Below, in pieces: positions 1-8,735 of a DNA stretch of 64,000 bases (position 1 is the stretch's first letter; each line of letters begins with the position of its first letter). The notes under the pieces are model-generated. The model ran no database searches and was not told the DNA's origin. It saw nothing but the letters and a program-made list of their open reading frames with translations. Source of the stretch: Hyphomonadaceae bacterium BL14 (lineage in GTDB: Bacteria; Pseudomonadota; Alphaproteobacteria; Caulobacterales; Maricaulaceae); NCBI GenBank assembly GCA_027627705.1, contig CP091242.1, positions 2,564,290 through 2,628,289 on the forward strand. Reading direction: 5' to 3'. The position numbers and the translations under genes were made by a program.

Positions 1-1619
1 GCGCCTATGGCGCGCGGGTCCGCGAGCTGCTGCGCACGCTGGCCGCCCGCTCGGGCGGACGCCTGATCCTGCAGGAGATCGACCCCGCACCCTTCTCGGC
101 GGCGGAGGATGCGGCCATCGCGGCGGGCCTGTCGCCCCTGCCCACCGATGATGGCGGCCAGATTTTCTTCGGCCTCACCGCGCGCAATGCCATTGATGAG
201 GCCCGGCGCATTGCCTTCTTTGATCCGCGTGACGAGGCGCGGCTGGAGTACGAGATCGTGCGCGCCATCACCGAGCTGGAGCGCGCGCGCACGCCGGTCA
301 TCGCCATCGCCACCTCCCTGCCGCTGGCCCCGGCACGGGGCGGGACGGCGTCCAATCCGGTTTTCACGGATCTGGCCGAAACCTATGAGCTCATCTGGCT
401 GGACGAGGATTTCGACGCCATTCCGGCTGAGACCGATGCGCTCTTCCTGATCCATCCCGAGCCTTTGAGCGATGCCCAGACCTATCTGGTGGACCAGTTC
501 GTGCTGTCGCGCGGCCGGGTGCTGGCGGCGGTGGATCCGCTGTCCCACTACGCGCTGAAGCCCGGTCCGGACGGGCTGCCGCCGCTGCGTGCCCGGCGCG
601 AGTCTGATCTGGGCGGGCTGTTGTCCCACTGGGGCGTGCTCTACGACGTCAACACCGTGGCCATGGATGCCGAGGCCGGCCTGCCGGTGCAGATCCAGGA
701 GGCCGGACGCACGCGCATGCGCGCCTATCCGCTCTGGTTCTCGGTCCCGCCTGCGGGTCTGGATCGCGACCTGCCGGCTGTCGCCGCGCTGTCGCGGGGG
801 ATCAATCTGGGCTCGCCCGGCGCGCTGTCGCCCCTGCCGGGCCTTGAAAGCCGTTTCTCGGCGCTGATCCGCACCGGGCCTGACGCGGCCCGGCTGGACG
901 TGGACCGTGCCGCCGCCTCGCCCTCGCCCGAAGACCTGATGCGCGATTACGAGACCGCTGCCGACGCGCCGCTGGTGCTCGGCGCGCGTGTGTCAGGCCG
1001 CTTCGCCAGCGCCTTCCCCGATGGCCCGCCGGCAGGCGAGGGCGTGTTCGCGCCCGGCGATCATCTCGACCGCTCGGCCGTGGACGCCGAAATTGTCATC
1101 CTGGCAGACTCAGACCTGTTCGATCCGGCCTTTTTCCGGCGCAATGACCCGGTCCAGGGCCAGCAAGTGGTCGCCGACAATCTGGCGCTCGTGCTCAATC
1201 TCACCGACTGGCTGGCGGGCGATCCGGCGCTGGTGGGCTTGCGCGCACGGGCCAGCTCGGCCCGGCCCATGGTGCGCGTTGACCGTCTGCGCAGCGAGGC
1301 GGAAGCGCGCTATCTGACCCTGGAAGACCAGTTGCAGGTGAGCCTTCAGGATGCCGAGGCGCGCCTGGCCGAGCTCAGCCGCACAGGCCGCGCCTCGGCG
1401 CTGGGCGGCGCGGAGACCGCCGGGACGGTGGAGGCCGACGCCCTGCGCGCCACCATCGCCGACGCCCGGACCCGCCTGCGCGGGATCGAGCGCGGCTTCC
1501 GGGTGGAGATCGACGCCCTGGAGCGCGCCCTGATGATCTGGACCCTGTGGGTTCCCGCCGGTGGCGTGATCCTCGCCGGGGCCGGGTTCGGCCTCTACCG
1601 GCGCTGGAGGCGGCCATGA
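1..1619 (+). CDS. GldG-family ABC transporter auxiliary protein (5' partial)
   Basis: The reading frame is open from base 3 and has no start in the window, so the N-terminus is missing. About 538 residues are visible. They look like the GldG/ABC_transp_aux family: a periplasmic-type domain, a stretch rich in Glu, Ala and Arg near 1280-1520 that is probably coiled coil, and one C-terminal membrane helix (near 1530-1600) ending in a basic tail. In this family the protein works with an ABC permease and ATPase, which would lie upstream of the window. The stop overlaps the start of the DUF4340 gene by four bases (ATGA), so the two are translationally coupled. The substrate cannot be told from the sequence. 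Despite the name, gliding is not implied. Confidence 0.75.
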   Translation, partial: AYGARVRELLRTLAARSGGRLILQEIDPAPFSAAEDAAIAAGLSPLPTDDGGQIFFGLTARNAIDEARRIAFFDPRDEARLEYEIVRAITELERARTPVIAIATSLPLAPARGGTASNPVFTDLAETYELIWLDEDFDAIPAETDALFLIHPEPLSDAQTYLVDQFVLSRGRVLAAVDPLSHYALKPGPDGLPPLRARRESDLGGLLSHWGVLYDVNTVAMDAEAGLPVQIQEAGRTRMRAYPLWFSVPPAGLDRDLPAVAALSRGINLGSPGALSPLPGLESRFSALIRTGPDAARLDVDRAAASPSPEDLMRDYETAADAPLVLGARVSGRFASAFPDGPPAGEGVFAPGDHLDRSAVDAEIVILADSDLFDPAFFRRNDPVQGQQVVADNLALVLNLTDWLAGDPALVGLRARASSARPMVRVDRLRSEAEARYLTLEDQLQVSLQDAEARLAELSRTGRASALGGAETAGTVEADALRATIADARTRLRGIERGFRVEIDALERALMIWTLWVPAGGVILAGAGFGLYRRWRRP

Positions 1620-2695
1620 CGCAAGCCCTCTCCGGAACGCCGGAACCCGGCATGCCAGCGCCCGGGACGCCGCGCCTGACCGCGCCCGCCCGGCGCCGCC
1701 GGCGTCAGGCCCTGACGGCGGCGCTGACCGCCGCCGCCCTCGTGCTGCTGGCTGCGCTGGCCCTGTGGCGTGAAGCCGCCACCGGCGCGCCGCCCGGCGT
1801 GTCGGGACCGGTGGCACCGGGCTGGGCGGCTGAAGCGCCGCGCGCCGACCGGATCGAGATCCTGAGCGCAGATGACCAGTTCGTCCTGCAGCGCACGGCG
1901 GAGGGCTGGACCATGCCCTCGCGCGGCGGATACGCCGTACGGCCCGAGCGCATCGCCGAGCTGGACGAGGCGCTGCGCGGTTTGACCTTCTCGCGCGCCC
2001 TGACCCGCGACCCGGACCGGTTCGCCCGGCTCGGCGTGGATGACCCGGCCGATGGCGGGGCGGGGGTGCGCCTGACCGTGCTCGACGCCAATGACCGGGT
2101 GCTGGTCTCGCTCATCGCCGGCGCCAGCCGGGGCGAGAGCGGCCAGTATGTGCGCCCTGACGGGTCGCAACGCGCCTTCGCCGCCGATGGCGCGCTGCCT
2201 GAACTGGCCGATCCGGGACGCTGGCTCGGCCTCGATTTCTGGGATCTTGATCCGGGCAATGTGGCGCGCGCCGACATCCGTCCGGCCCGGGGTCCGGTCT
2301 ACGCGCTCGCCCGCGAAGCGCCCACCGATCGTCACCATGCCCTGACCGCGCCGCCCGGCTGGCGCCTGATCACAGCCGGAGCGGCCAATGGTGTGGCGGC
2401 GGCCGGTGCCCGGCTGCGCTTCCGCGATGTGCGCCCGGATCAGAGCCTGACCGGTGCCTTCACTGCGCGCCACTCCGGCGTCAGCTTTGACGGCCTTGCC
2501 TGGCGCTTCGATTTCCTGGCCGAAGGCGAGGAACGCTGGGCCCGCATCGAGGTGCGCGCCCTGGCGCCCGAGGCCGAGGCGCGGGCCGCGGCGCTGAACG
2601 AGCGCACAAGAGGCTGGGCGTTTCTGGTCAGTGCCGATGCGTATGAGCGCCTGACACGGCCGCTCGCCGATCTGGCCGAGCCGTCGGCTGATTGA
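1616..2695 (+). CDS. DUF4340 domain-containing protein
   Basis: This 359-residue protein has a basic N-terminal segment (RRRRR near residues 25-30) followed by a membrane helix rich in Ala and Leu (about 31-50). The rest is probably extracytoplasmic and matches the DUF4340 type that regularly follows GldG-like proteins. The ATG at 1616 sits in an ATGA overlap with the previous stop, which decides the start. Its role is unknown. In known operons it accompanies the ABC permease, ATPase and GldG, so a structural or accessory role in that complex is inferred. No catalytic motif is visible. Confidence 0.7.
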   Translation: MTQALSGTPEPGMPAPGTPRLTAPARRRRRQALTAALTAAALVLLAALALWREAATGAPPGVSGPVAPGWAAEAPRADRIEILSADDQFVLQRTAEGWTMPSRGGYAVRPERIAELDEALRGLTFSRALTRDPDRFARLGVDDPADGGAGVRLTVLDANDRVLVSLIAGASRGESGQYVRPDGSQRAFAADGALPELADPGRWLGLDFWDLDPGNVARADIRPARGPVYALAREAPTDRHHALTAPPGWRLITAGAANGVAAAGARLRFRDVRPDQSLTGAFTARHSGVSFDGLAWRFDFLAEGEERWARIEVRALAPEAEARAAALNERTRGWAFLVSADAYERLTRPLADLAEPSAD

Positions 2696-2892
2696 ACGGG
2701 GCGTGTCAGCTTGGGCCTGCCGGTGGATGAGCGCGATGACGCCAGGCGCGCCGGGTTGAACCCCCAAACACCCGCTGAGAACCCGTCGAGCCCGGTTTTG
2801 AACGCGTCGCGCCAGGGTGATGACCCCCACTATCCCGCGCCGCCGTGACATCTGTCCCGTGCGCTATCCCCGCTTTTCCGGCGCAATCAGCG

Positions 2893-2906
2893 GAGCGTTA
2901 ACGCTC
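2893..2906. promoter_or_regulatory. 14-bp perfect palindrome before the hybrid kinase
   Basis: GAGCGTTAACGCTC reads the same on both strands and lies 18 bases before the preferred kinase start. It is a possible operator. If translation began at the upstream ATG (2817) the palindrome would be coding, so its position slightly favours the later start. Confidence 0.3.
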
Positions 2907-2924
2907 TCATGGCATATCGGAACG

Positions 2925-4796
2925 ATGAACTCTGGCTCCGATCCCATGCCTGACGCGAACAGCGTTCTGGACGCCCTGGGCGAACTGGTGGTGGTGCGCG
3001 GTGCTGACGGGCGGGTGGTCCGGGTCAATGCGGCGTTTCTGGCCGCCTTTGGCGGGCGGGCTGAAGACTGGGCCGGACGCTGGTTTGCCGTCGCGCCGGG
3101 GCTGGGCGAGCCTGGCCAGGCTCGCCGCTTTGACGCCGCGATGCAGACCCGCGCCGGTTCCCGCTTCATCGAATGGTCGGAAACCCCATTGGCCGGGGGC
3201 GGCGCTGTGGCGCTGGGGCGCGATGTCACAGCCGAGCGCCAGGCCCGTGCGGCGGCCAGCGAGGCGGCGAAGGGCAAGACGGTGTTTTTTGCCTCGGTGA
3301 CCCACGAACTGCGCACCCCTCTGGCCGGCGCGCTGGGCGCCGCGGACCTGTTGCGCGAGACCCGGCTGAAGCCCGACCAGCACGCCTATCTGGATGTGAT
3401 CCGCGCCAGCACCGAGCATGCGCTCAAGCTGATCGACGACATTCTCGACCTGTCGCGCCTTGAGGCCGGCCAGCTTGAGCTGCGGCCCGAGCCGGTGGAT
3501 TTGCGCGCGCTGGTGGAAGATGCCTGCGAGCTTCTGGCCCTGCGGGCCGCCGAGAAGGGCCTGACGCTGGATCATGTCATCCATCCACAAGTGCCCGAAC
3601 GCCTCAGCGCCGACCCGGCGCGCGTGCGCCAGATCCTGTTCAATCTGGCCGGCAATGCCGTGAAATTCACCACCTCGGGCGGCATTCTGGTGGAGGCCGA
3701 TTATGTCGACGGTGCGGTGCGCCTGAGCGTACGCGACACCGGCCCGGGCATCAGCGAGGCCGATCAGGCGCGCTTGTTCGAACAGTTCGAACGCGGCGCC
3801 CAGGAGGGCTCGGGCGCGCCCGGCGCCGGCCTGGGCCTGGCCATGGTCCGCCGGCTGGTTCAGGCCGCCGGCGGTGATGTCGGTGTCGAATCGCGCCCCG
3901 GCGAAGGCCCTGCCTTCTGGTGCGCCTGGCCGTGCGAGCCTCTGGAGCCTGCGCCCGCAGCGCGGCCCTTGCGCGGGCGCACGGTTCTGATTGCGGTACC
4001 ATCACGGCTGCAGCGTGAGGCGCTGGGGGCTCAGGCCACCGCGCTGGGTGCCAAAGTGGTCTGCGCCGGTGAGCCGCGCGAGGCGATGCGGCTGGCGGCG
4101 CGCCTGCGCGAGAACCTCACCGTCATTCTGAGTGAACGCTGGGCGGTGGAAGCCCGCGCCGTGAAGGCCGCAGCGCCGCGCGCGCGCCTGATGGCACTGG
4201 CGCGTCCCCAGACCAAGGATTTGTTCGCGGCTGCGGCGCGTCCTGCCGGCTTTGACGGCTGGCTGGTGGCCCCGGTGCGTTTGTCGTCCCTGGCGGCTTT
4301 TGCCGCCGGCCATGATGCGCCCGATGATGCGCCCGGGCGGCGTGAGCCTGCGCCGGCACCGGCCCCCGCCGTGGCCTCTGCCCGCCGCGCGGGCCAGCCG
4401 CTCAAGGGCCTTTCGGTCATCCTGGCTGAAGACGATCCGGTCAATGCCCTGATTGCGCGCACAGTTCTGGGCCGGCTGGGCGCGGACGTGCTGCACGTCA
4501 CCGACGGCCAGTCAGCGGTGGATGCGGCCGCCACAGGCACCCACGATGCCGTATTGCTGGATTTGCGCATGCCGGTCATGGACGGGCTGACGGCCGCGCG
4601 CGCCATCCGCGCCCTCACCGGGGCCGGAGCCGGTTCGCCACTGATTGCGCTGACCGCCAACGCCACTGAAGCCGACCGGCTGGCGTGCCTGGCGGCCGGT
4701 ATGGACGCGTTTCTGGCCAAGCCGCTCAATGCCGATATGCTGGCGGACACGTTGACCAGCTTGTGCGCGCCGCAAAACCGCGCAAGGCTCGCCTGA
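2925..4796 (+). CDS. Soluble PAS hybrid histidine kinase with two receiver-type domains
   Basis: The protein has 623 residues and no membrane segment. In order it has a PAS-like domain (about 12-104), a HisKA dimerisation domain with phosphoryl His127 in VTHELRTP, and an HATPase_c domain with N-box (ILFNLAGNAVKF), G1 (DTGPGIS) and G2 (GAGLGLAM). A degenerate receiver-like region (about 349-464) has SER where the acceptor Asp should be. A true C-terminal receiver (about 494-614) has the acidic EDD cluster, acceptor Asp546 in LLDLRMP and a KP motif. Expected chemistry is autophosphorylation on His, then transfer to Asp546 and on to an unseen phosphotransfer protein. ATGs at 2817 and 2946 are alternative starts. 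The upstream extension has no PAS content, so I prefer 2925. The signal is unknown. Confidence 0.85.
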   Translation: MNSGSDPMPDANSVLDALGELVVVRGADGRVVRVNAAFLAAFGGRAEDWAGRWFAVAPGLGEPGQARRFDAAMQTRAGSRFIEWSETPLAGGGAVALGRDVTAERQARAAASEAAKGKTVFFASVTHELRTPLAGALGAADLLRETRLKPDQHAYLDVIRASTEHALKLIDDILDLSRLEAGQLELRPEPVDLRALVEDACELLALRAAEKGLTLDHVIHPQVPERLSADPARVRQILFNLAGNAVKFTTSGGILVEADYVDGAVRLSVRDTGPGISEADQARLFEQFERGAQEGSGAPGAGLGLAMVRRLVQAAGGDVGVESRPGEGPAFWCAWPCEPLEPAPAARPLRGRTVLIAVPSRLQREALGAQATALGAKVVCAGEPREAMRLAARLRENLTVILSERWAVEARAVKAAAPRARLMALARPQTKDLFAAAARPAGFDGWLVAPVRLSSLAAFAAGHDAPDDAPGRREPAPAPAPAVASARRAGQPLKGLSVILAEDDPVNALIARTVLGRLGADVLHVTDGQSAVDAAATGTHDAVLLDLRMPVMDGLTAARAIRALTGAGAGSPLIALTANATEADRLACLAAGMDAFLAKPLNADMLADTLTSLCAPQNRARLA

Positions 4797-4821
4797 TATC
4801 GCCAATGAGACGCCCCAGCTG

Positions 4822-6264
4822 ATGACTGACGCCTCGACCGACGCCGCCCTCTCCGGCGCTGCACCCCGCCAGACATTGTGGCAGGCCCTGTCCAGTCTGG
4901 GCTGGCGCCGGTCCGGGGTGATGCTGCTCATGGGCTTTGCCGCCGGCCTGCCAATTCTGCTCGTCTTTTCAACCTTGTCGGCATGGCTGCGGATCGAGGG
5001 CGTATCGCGTACCGAGATTGGCTTCTTCGCCTGGGCGGGTCTCGCCTACACATTCAAGTTCATCTGGGCCCCGCTGGTGGACAGGTTGCCCTTGCCGTTT
5101 CTCAACACGCTTCTGGGCCGGCGGCGCTCATGGATTCTGTTCGCCCAGATCATTGTGATCGCGGCGATCCTTCTGGCCTCCACCGCCACACCGGCGGACG
5201 GGCTGGTGGTGATCGCCCTGGCCACGGTGATGATCGGCTTTGGCTCGGCCACGCAGGACATTGCGCTGGACGCCTGGCGGATCGACATCGCCGAGGACCG
5301 GCTTCAGGCGTTGCTGGTGGCGATCTATCAGTGGGGCTACCGGTTCGGCATGATCGCGGCCGGTGCCGGGGCGCTGGTCATGGCAGATTATGCCGGATTT
5401 TCCTTTGCTTACATGGTGCTGGCCGGGCTCATGGGGATTGGCGTCCTGGGAGTCTTCCTGGCACCGGAGCCTGCCCGGCCCCAGGCACTGGGCGGCGGGA
5501 CCGAGGCCATTGCAGGCGCGGTGACGGGTAATCCGATGGGCCAGGCCGCCGCCTGGCTCTACTCCGCTGTGGTGGCACCCTTTGTGGACTTCATTGTGCG
5601 CTATCGCTGGATTGCGCTTCTGATCCTGACCCTGATCGGCGCCTACCGGCTGAATGATTTCGTGCTCGGGTTCATGGCCTATCCCTTCTATGTGGACATG
5701 GGCTACACCCTGTCAGAAATAGCAGCAGTTTCAAAGATTTATGGCGTCTTCGCCATGCTGGCGGGTGCCATGCTGGCCGGTGTCGCGGCAACCCGGTACG
5801 GCGTCTATCCGGTGCTGCTCATCGGGGCGGTCATCAGCGTGGTGTCCACCTTCTCCTTCGTCTGGCTGGCCATGATCCAGCCCACCGAAGCGGTCACCAT
5901 GCTGGACGGAGCCGCCCTGACGCCCTGGCCGCTGGAGAAAGACCCCTCCATCGTTTACCTCACCCTGGCGATCACCGTCGAAAACGTGGCGATCGGCTGG
6001 TCTGGCACCGCGCTGATCGCGTATATGTCGAGCCTGACCAACCGCGCGTTTTCGGCCACGCAGTACGCGCTGTTCAGCTCCTTCTACGCCCTGCCGGGCA
6101 AGCTGTTCGGCGGCTTCTCCGGGATCATGGTGGACGGGCTGGGCTATGCCAGCTTCTTCGCCACGACTGCCCTGATCGGTGCCCCGGCCATCGTGCTGGT
6201 TTGGATCGTCATGCGCTGGCGCGCCGCGCGCGAGGTTGCCAGCGCACCCCCTCAGATCAGCTAG
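4822..6264 (+). CDS. ampG: AmpG-like muropeptide/MFS permease
   Basis: A 480-residue polytopic MFS protein. The N-terminal half resembles AmpG closely: GFAAGLPILLVFSTLSAW, then a FFAWAGLAYTFKFIWAPLVDR segment (positions about 5013-5085) and a LGRRRSW loop, the usual A-motif region. AmpG imports GlcNAc-anhydroMurNAc muropeptides across the inner membrane for cell-wall recycling. Around 12-14 helices are apparent, with a long hydrophilic loop near residues 215-245. It lies 25 bases after the kinase gene in the same direction. The exact substrate is inferred from family likeness. An AT-rich codon patch at 5713-5742 is unusual for this genome. Confidence 0.75.
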   Translation: MTDASTDAALSGAAPRQTLWQALSSLGWRRSGVMLLMGFAAGLPILLVFSTLSAWLRIEGVSRTEIGFFAWAGLAYTFKFIWAPLVDRLPLPFLNTLLGRRRSWILFAQIIVIAAILLASTATPADGLVVIALATVMIGFGSATQDIALDAWRIDIAEDRLQALLVAIYQWGYRFGMIAAGAGALVMADYAGFSFAYMVLAGLMGIGVLGVFLAPEPARPQALGGGTEAIAGAVTGNPMGQAAAWLYSAVVAPFVDFIVRYRWIALLILTLIGAYRLNDFVLGFMAYPFYVDMGYTLSEIAAVSKIYGVFAMLAGAMLAGVAATRYGVYPVLLIGAVISVVSTFSFVWLAMIQPTEAVTMLDGAALTPWPLEKDPSIVYLTLAITVENVAIGWSGTALIAYMSSLTNRAFSATQYALFSSFYALPGKLFGGFSGIMVDGLGYASFFATTALIGAPAIVLVWIVMRWRAAREVASAPPQIS

Positions 6265-6370
6265 CCAAGCCGCCCTGCGGCAGCCTGACGCGCGGCGCCT
6301 TGTCCACTCGCCCGCCTGACGGGAGGGGCGCAAGAAAGACCCTATTCCAAGTAAGGAAAAGGGGACTGCC

Positions 6371-7012
6371 ATGAAATCCATGCTTGCCACCACCGCCGCC
6401 GTTCTGATCGCTGCCGGAGCGGCCGCACCTGCCGCGTTCGCCCAGGACAGCGACTGGATGTTCCGCGTGCGCGCGATCACCGTCATGCCGGACGAGGGCG
6501 CGGCCATCTCGCCGATCGGCGGATCAGTGGATATCGCGACCTCGATCGTGCCCGAGTTCGACATCACCTATTTCCTGTCGGACCATCTGGCGCTTGAACT
6601 GATCCTGGGCGTGACCCCGCACGACGTGACCGCGATCAACACGGCCCTGGGCGATGTCGAGCTGGGAGATGTGTGGCTTCTGCCGCCGACTCTGACCCTG
6701 CAATATCACTTCAATCCGGGCGCGCAGATCCGGCCCTATGCCGGTGCCGGGGTGAACTTCACCCACTTCTTCAATTCCAGCCTCCCGTCCGCCTCACCGC
6801 TGACATCCATCAGCTATGACGACAGTCTCGGCTTCGCGCTGCAGGCCGGTGTCGACTACCAGATCAATGAGCGCTGGTTCGTGAACTTTGATATCAAGAA
6901 GATCTGGATCAATACCGATGTGACCATTGATGCAGGCGCGCTGGGGCGCGTCACGGCGGACGTGGACATTGACCCCTGGGTCTTCGGCATCGGCTTCGGC
7001 TGGCGCTACTGA
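6371..7012 (+). CDS. OmpW-family outer membrane protein
   Basis: A 213-residue protein with a clear Sec signal peptide (MKSMLATTAAV... to AFA|QD, cleavage near residue 24). The mature part shows alternating beta-strand pattern, DITYFLSDHLALELILG, a YAGAGVNFTHFF strand and a C-terminal aromatic residue (GFGWRY), all as in OmpW eight-stranded barrels. OmpW proteins form a narrow hydrophobic channel in the outer membrane. A strong purine-rich ribosome site (AGGAAAAGGGG) precedes the ATG. The next gene, 42 bases downstream, is a monooxygenase for hydrophobic carbonyl compounds, so a link to uptake of hydrophobic substrates is possible but unproven. Confidence 0.88.
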   Translation: MKSMLATTAAVLIAAGAAAPAAFAQDSDWMFRVRAITVMPDEGAAISPIGGSVDIATSIVPEFDITYFLSDHLALELILGVTPHDVTAINTALGDVELGDVWLLPPTLTLQYHFNPGAQIRPYAGAGVNFTHFFNSSLPSASPLTSISYDDSLGFALQAGVDYQINERWFVNFDIKKIWINTDVTIDAGALGRVTADVDIDPWVFGIGFGWRY

Positions 7013-7054
7013 CGCCGTCCTCAGGCGCGGCCCCTTGCCTCCAGGAGGTGAACG

Positions 7055-8614
7055 GTGTTCACTTCCCGTAGTGCCAGTGTCCGGGAGACCGCTCGCGCCA
7101 TGAAAACCGAACCCGCGCCCGGCGCGGACGATCATCTTGACGTTCTGATTGTCGGGGCCGGCATCTCCGGCGTGGGTGCCGCCTGGCATCTCCAGCACCG
7201 CTGCCCCGGGCGCAGCTACGCGATTTTCGAAGCCCGTGCGGCGATGGGCGGGACTTGGGATTTGTTCCGCTATCCGGGTATCCGCTCCGACAGCGACATG
7301 TACACGTTCGGCTACGCCTTCCGGCCCTGGACGGACGGCAAGGTGTTCGCCGACGGGCCGAGCATCCGCGGCTATATCGAGGACACCGCACGCGAAGCCG
7401 GTATTGACCGCCATATCCGCTTTGGCCGCCGCGTGGTCTCGGCCCGCTGGGACAGTGCAACCGCGCGCTGGACCGTGGAGGCGGACGGACCCGACGGGCG
7501 CGAGGTTGTGACCGCGCGCTTCTTGATGCTGTGCTCGGGCTATTACCGATATGACCACGGCTACATGCCTGAATTTGAGGGGCTTGAGGAGTTTCAGGGC
7601 CAGGTAATCCACCCTCAGCTCTGGCGCGAAGGGACTGAGTTTGCCGGCCAGCGCGTGGTGGTGATCGGCTCAGGCGCCACCGCCGTCACGCTGGTCCCCG
7701 CCATGGCGGGCGAGGCCGCCCATGTCACCATGCTGCAGCGTTCGCCCAGCTATATTGCCGGCCGGCCGCAGCGCGACGCGATCGCAGACGCCCTGCGCAA
7801 AGTGCTGCCCGGCCGGATCGCCTACGCGCTGACACGCTACAAGAATATCGCCCTGGCCATGATGTTCTTCCAGCTGGCGCGGCGCTGGCCGGACTTTGTG
7901 AGGAAGGGTGTGCTCAAGCAGGTCCGTGCCGAGCTGGGCGAGGATTTTGACGTCGAGCGTCATTTCTCCCCGCGCTATAACCCCTGGGACCAGCGCTTCT
8001 GCCTGGCCCCGGAAGGCGATTTCTTCCAGGCGCTCAAATCGCGCCGTGCCAGTATTGTTACCGGCGAGATCGAGCGGTTCACGCCTGATGGCATCCGTCT
8101 GAAATCGGGTGAAGAGATCAAGGCCGATCTGGTGATCCCGGCCACCGGGCTGGAGATGCAGGTGGGCGGTGCCATCGACATATCCGTGGACGGCCGCCCG
8201 TTCGTGCCGTCGCAAACGATCACCTATCGCGGCATGATGCTGTCCGGCGTGCCCAATGCGGCCATGGCGTTCGGCTACACCAATGCCAGCTGGACGCTGA
8301 AGATCGACCTGACCTGCGAGCGGGTGTGCCGGCTGCTGAACCACATGGCGCGCACCGGTGATGATTATTGCGTGCCGGTCCCGCCTGAGGGACTGGAGAC
8401 GCTGCCGCTTCTGGATTTCTCCTCGGGTTATGTCCAGCGGGCCTTGCCCGGCCTGCCGCGTCAGGGTGCCCATACGCCCTGGAAGACCCACCAGAATTAT
8501 CTCCAGGACATGCTCTCGATCCGCTATGGGCGGCTGGAGGACGGGCATTTGCAGTTCGGCAAGGCCGCCAGCGCCCACGCTGGCGCGGCGCTGGCACCAG
8601 CCGCCGCGCAGTGA
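7055..8614 (+). CDS. Flavin-containing Baeyer-Villiger-type monooxygenase
   Basis: A 519-residue type I BVMO/EthA-like enzyme that would use FAD, NADPH and O2 to oxygenate ketones or similar substrates. It has an FAD Rossmann motif (VLIVGAGISGVGAAWHL), the GTWDLFRYPGIRSDSDM signature, the BVMO fingerprint FxGxxxHxxxW (FQGQVIHPQLW) and a second dinucleotide motif (VVVIGSGATAVTLVP). The start is decided by an AGGAGG site at 7043-7048, six bases before GTG 7055. ATG 7100 is an in-frame alternative with a weaker, more distant site. It follows ompW closely and may be co-transcribed with it. The substrate is unknown. Confidence 0.87.
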   Translation: MFTSRSASVRETARAMKTEPAPGADDHLDVLIVGAGISGVGAAWHLQHRCPGRSYAIFEARAAMGGTWDLFRYPGIRSDSDMYTFGYAFRPWTDGKVFADGPSIRGYIEDTAREAGIDRHIRFGRRVVSARWDSATARWTVEADGPDGREVVTARFLMLCSGYYRYDHGYMPEFEGLEEFQGQVIHPQLWREGTEFAGQRVVVIGSGATAVTLVPAMAGEAAHVTMLQRSPSYIAGRPQRDAIADALRKVLPGRIAYALTRYKNIALAMMFFQLARRWPDFVRKGVLKQVRAELGEDFDVERHFSPRYNPWDQRFCLAPEGDFFQALKSRRASIVTGEIERFTPDGIRLKSGEEIKADLVIPATGLEMQVGGAIDISVDGRPFVPSQTITYRGMMLSGVPNAAMAFGYTNASWTLKIDLTCERVCRLLNHMARTGDDYCVPVPPEGLETLPLLDFSSGYVQRALPGLPRQGAHTPWKTHQNYLQDMLSIRYGRLEDGHLQFGKAASAHAGAALAPAAAQ

Positions 8615-8735
8615 TCTGCGCCATCCTGACGCAGGCGTGTCCAAATTGCGGCGCCCGTGTGATCCGCGCCCGTTTGAGGTGCGTACAGATGGCACGAACA
8701 CAGATAATCGCGAGCCGCTATGAAAGGCGCCAGCC

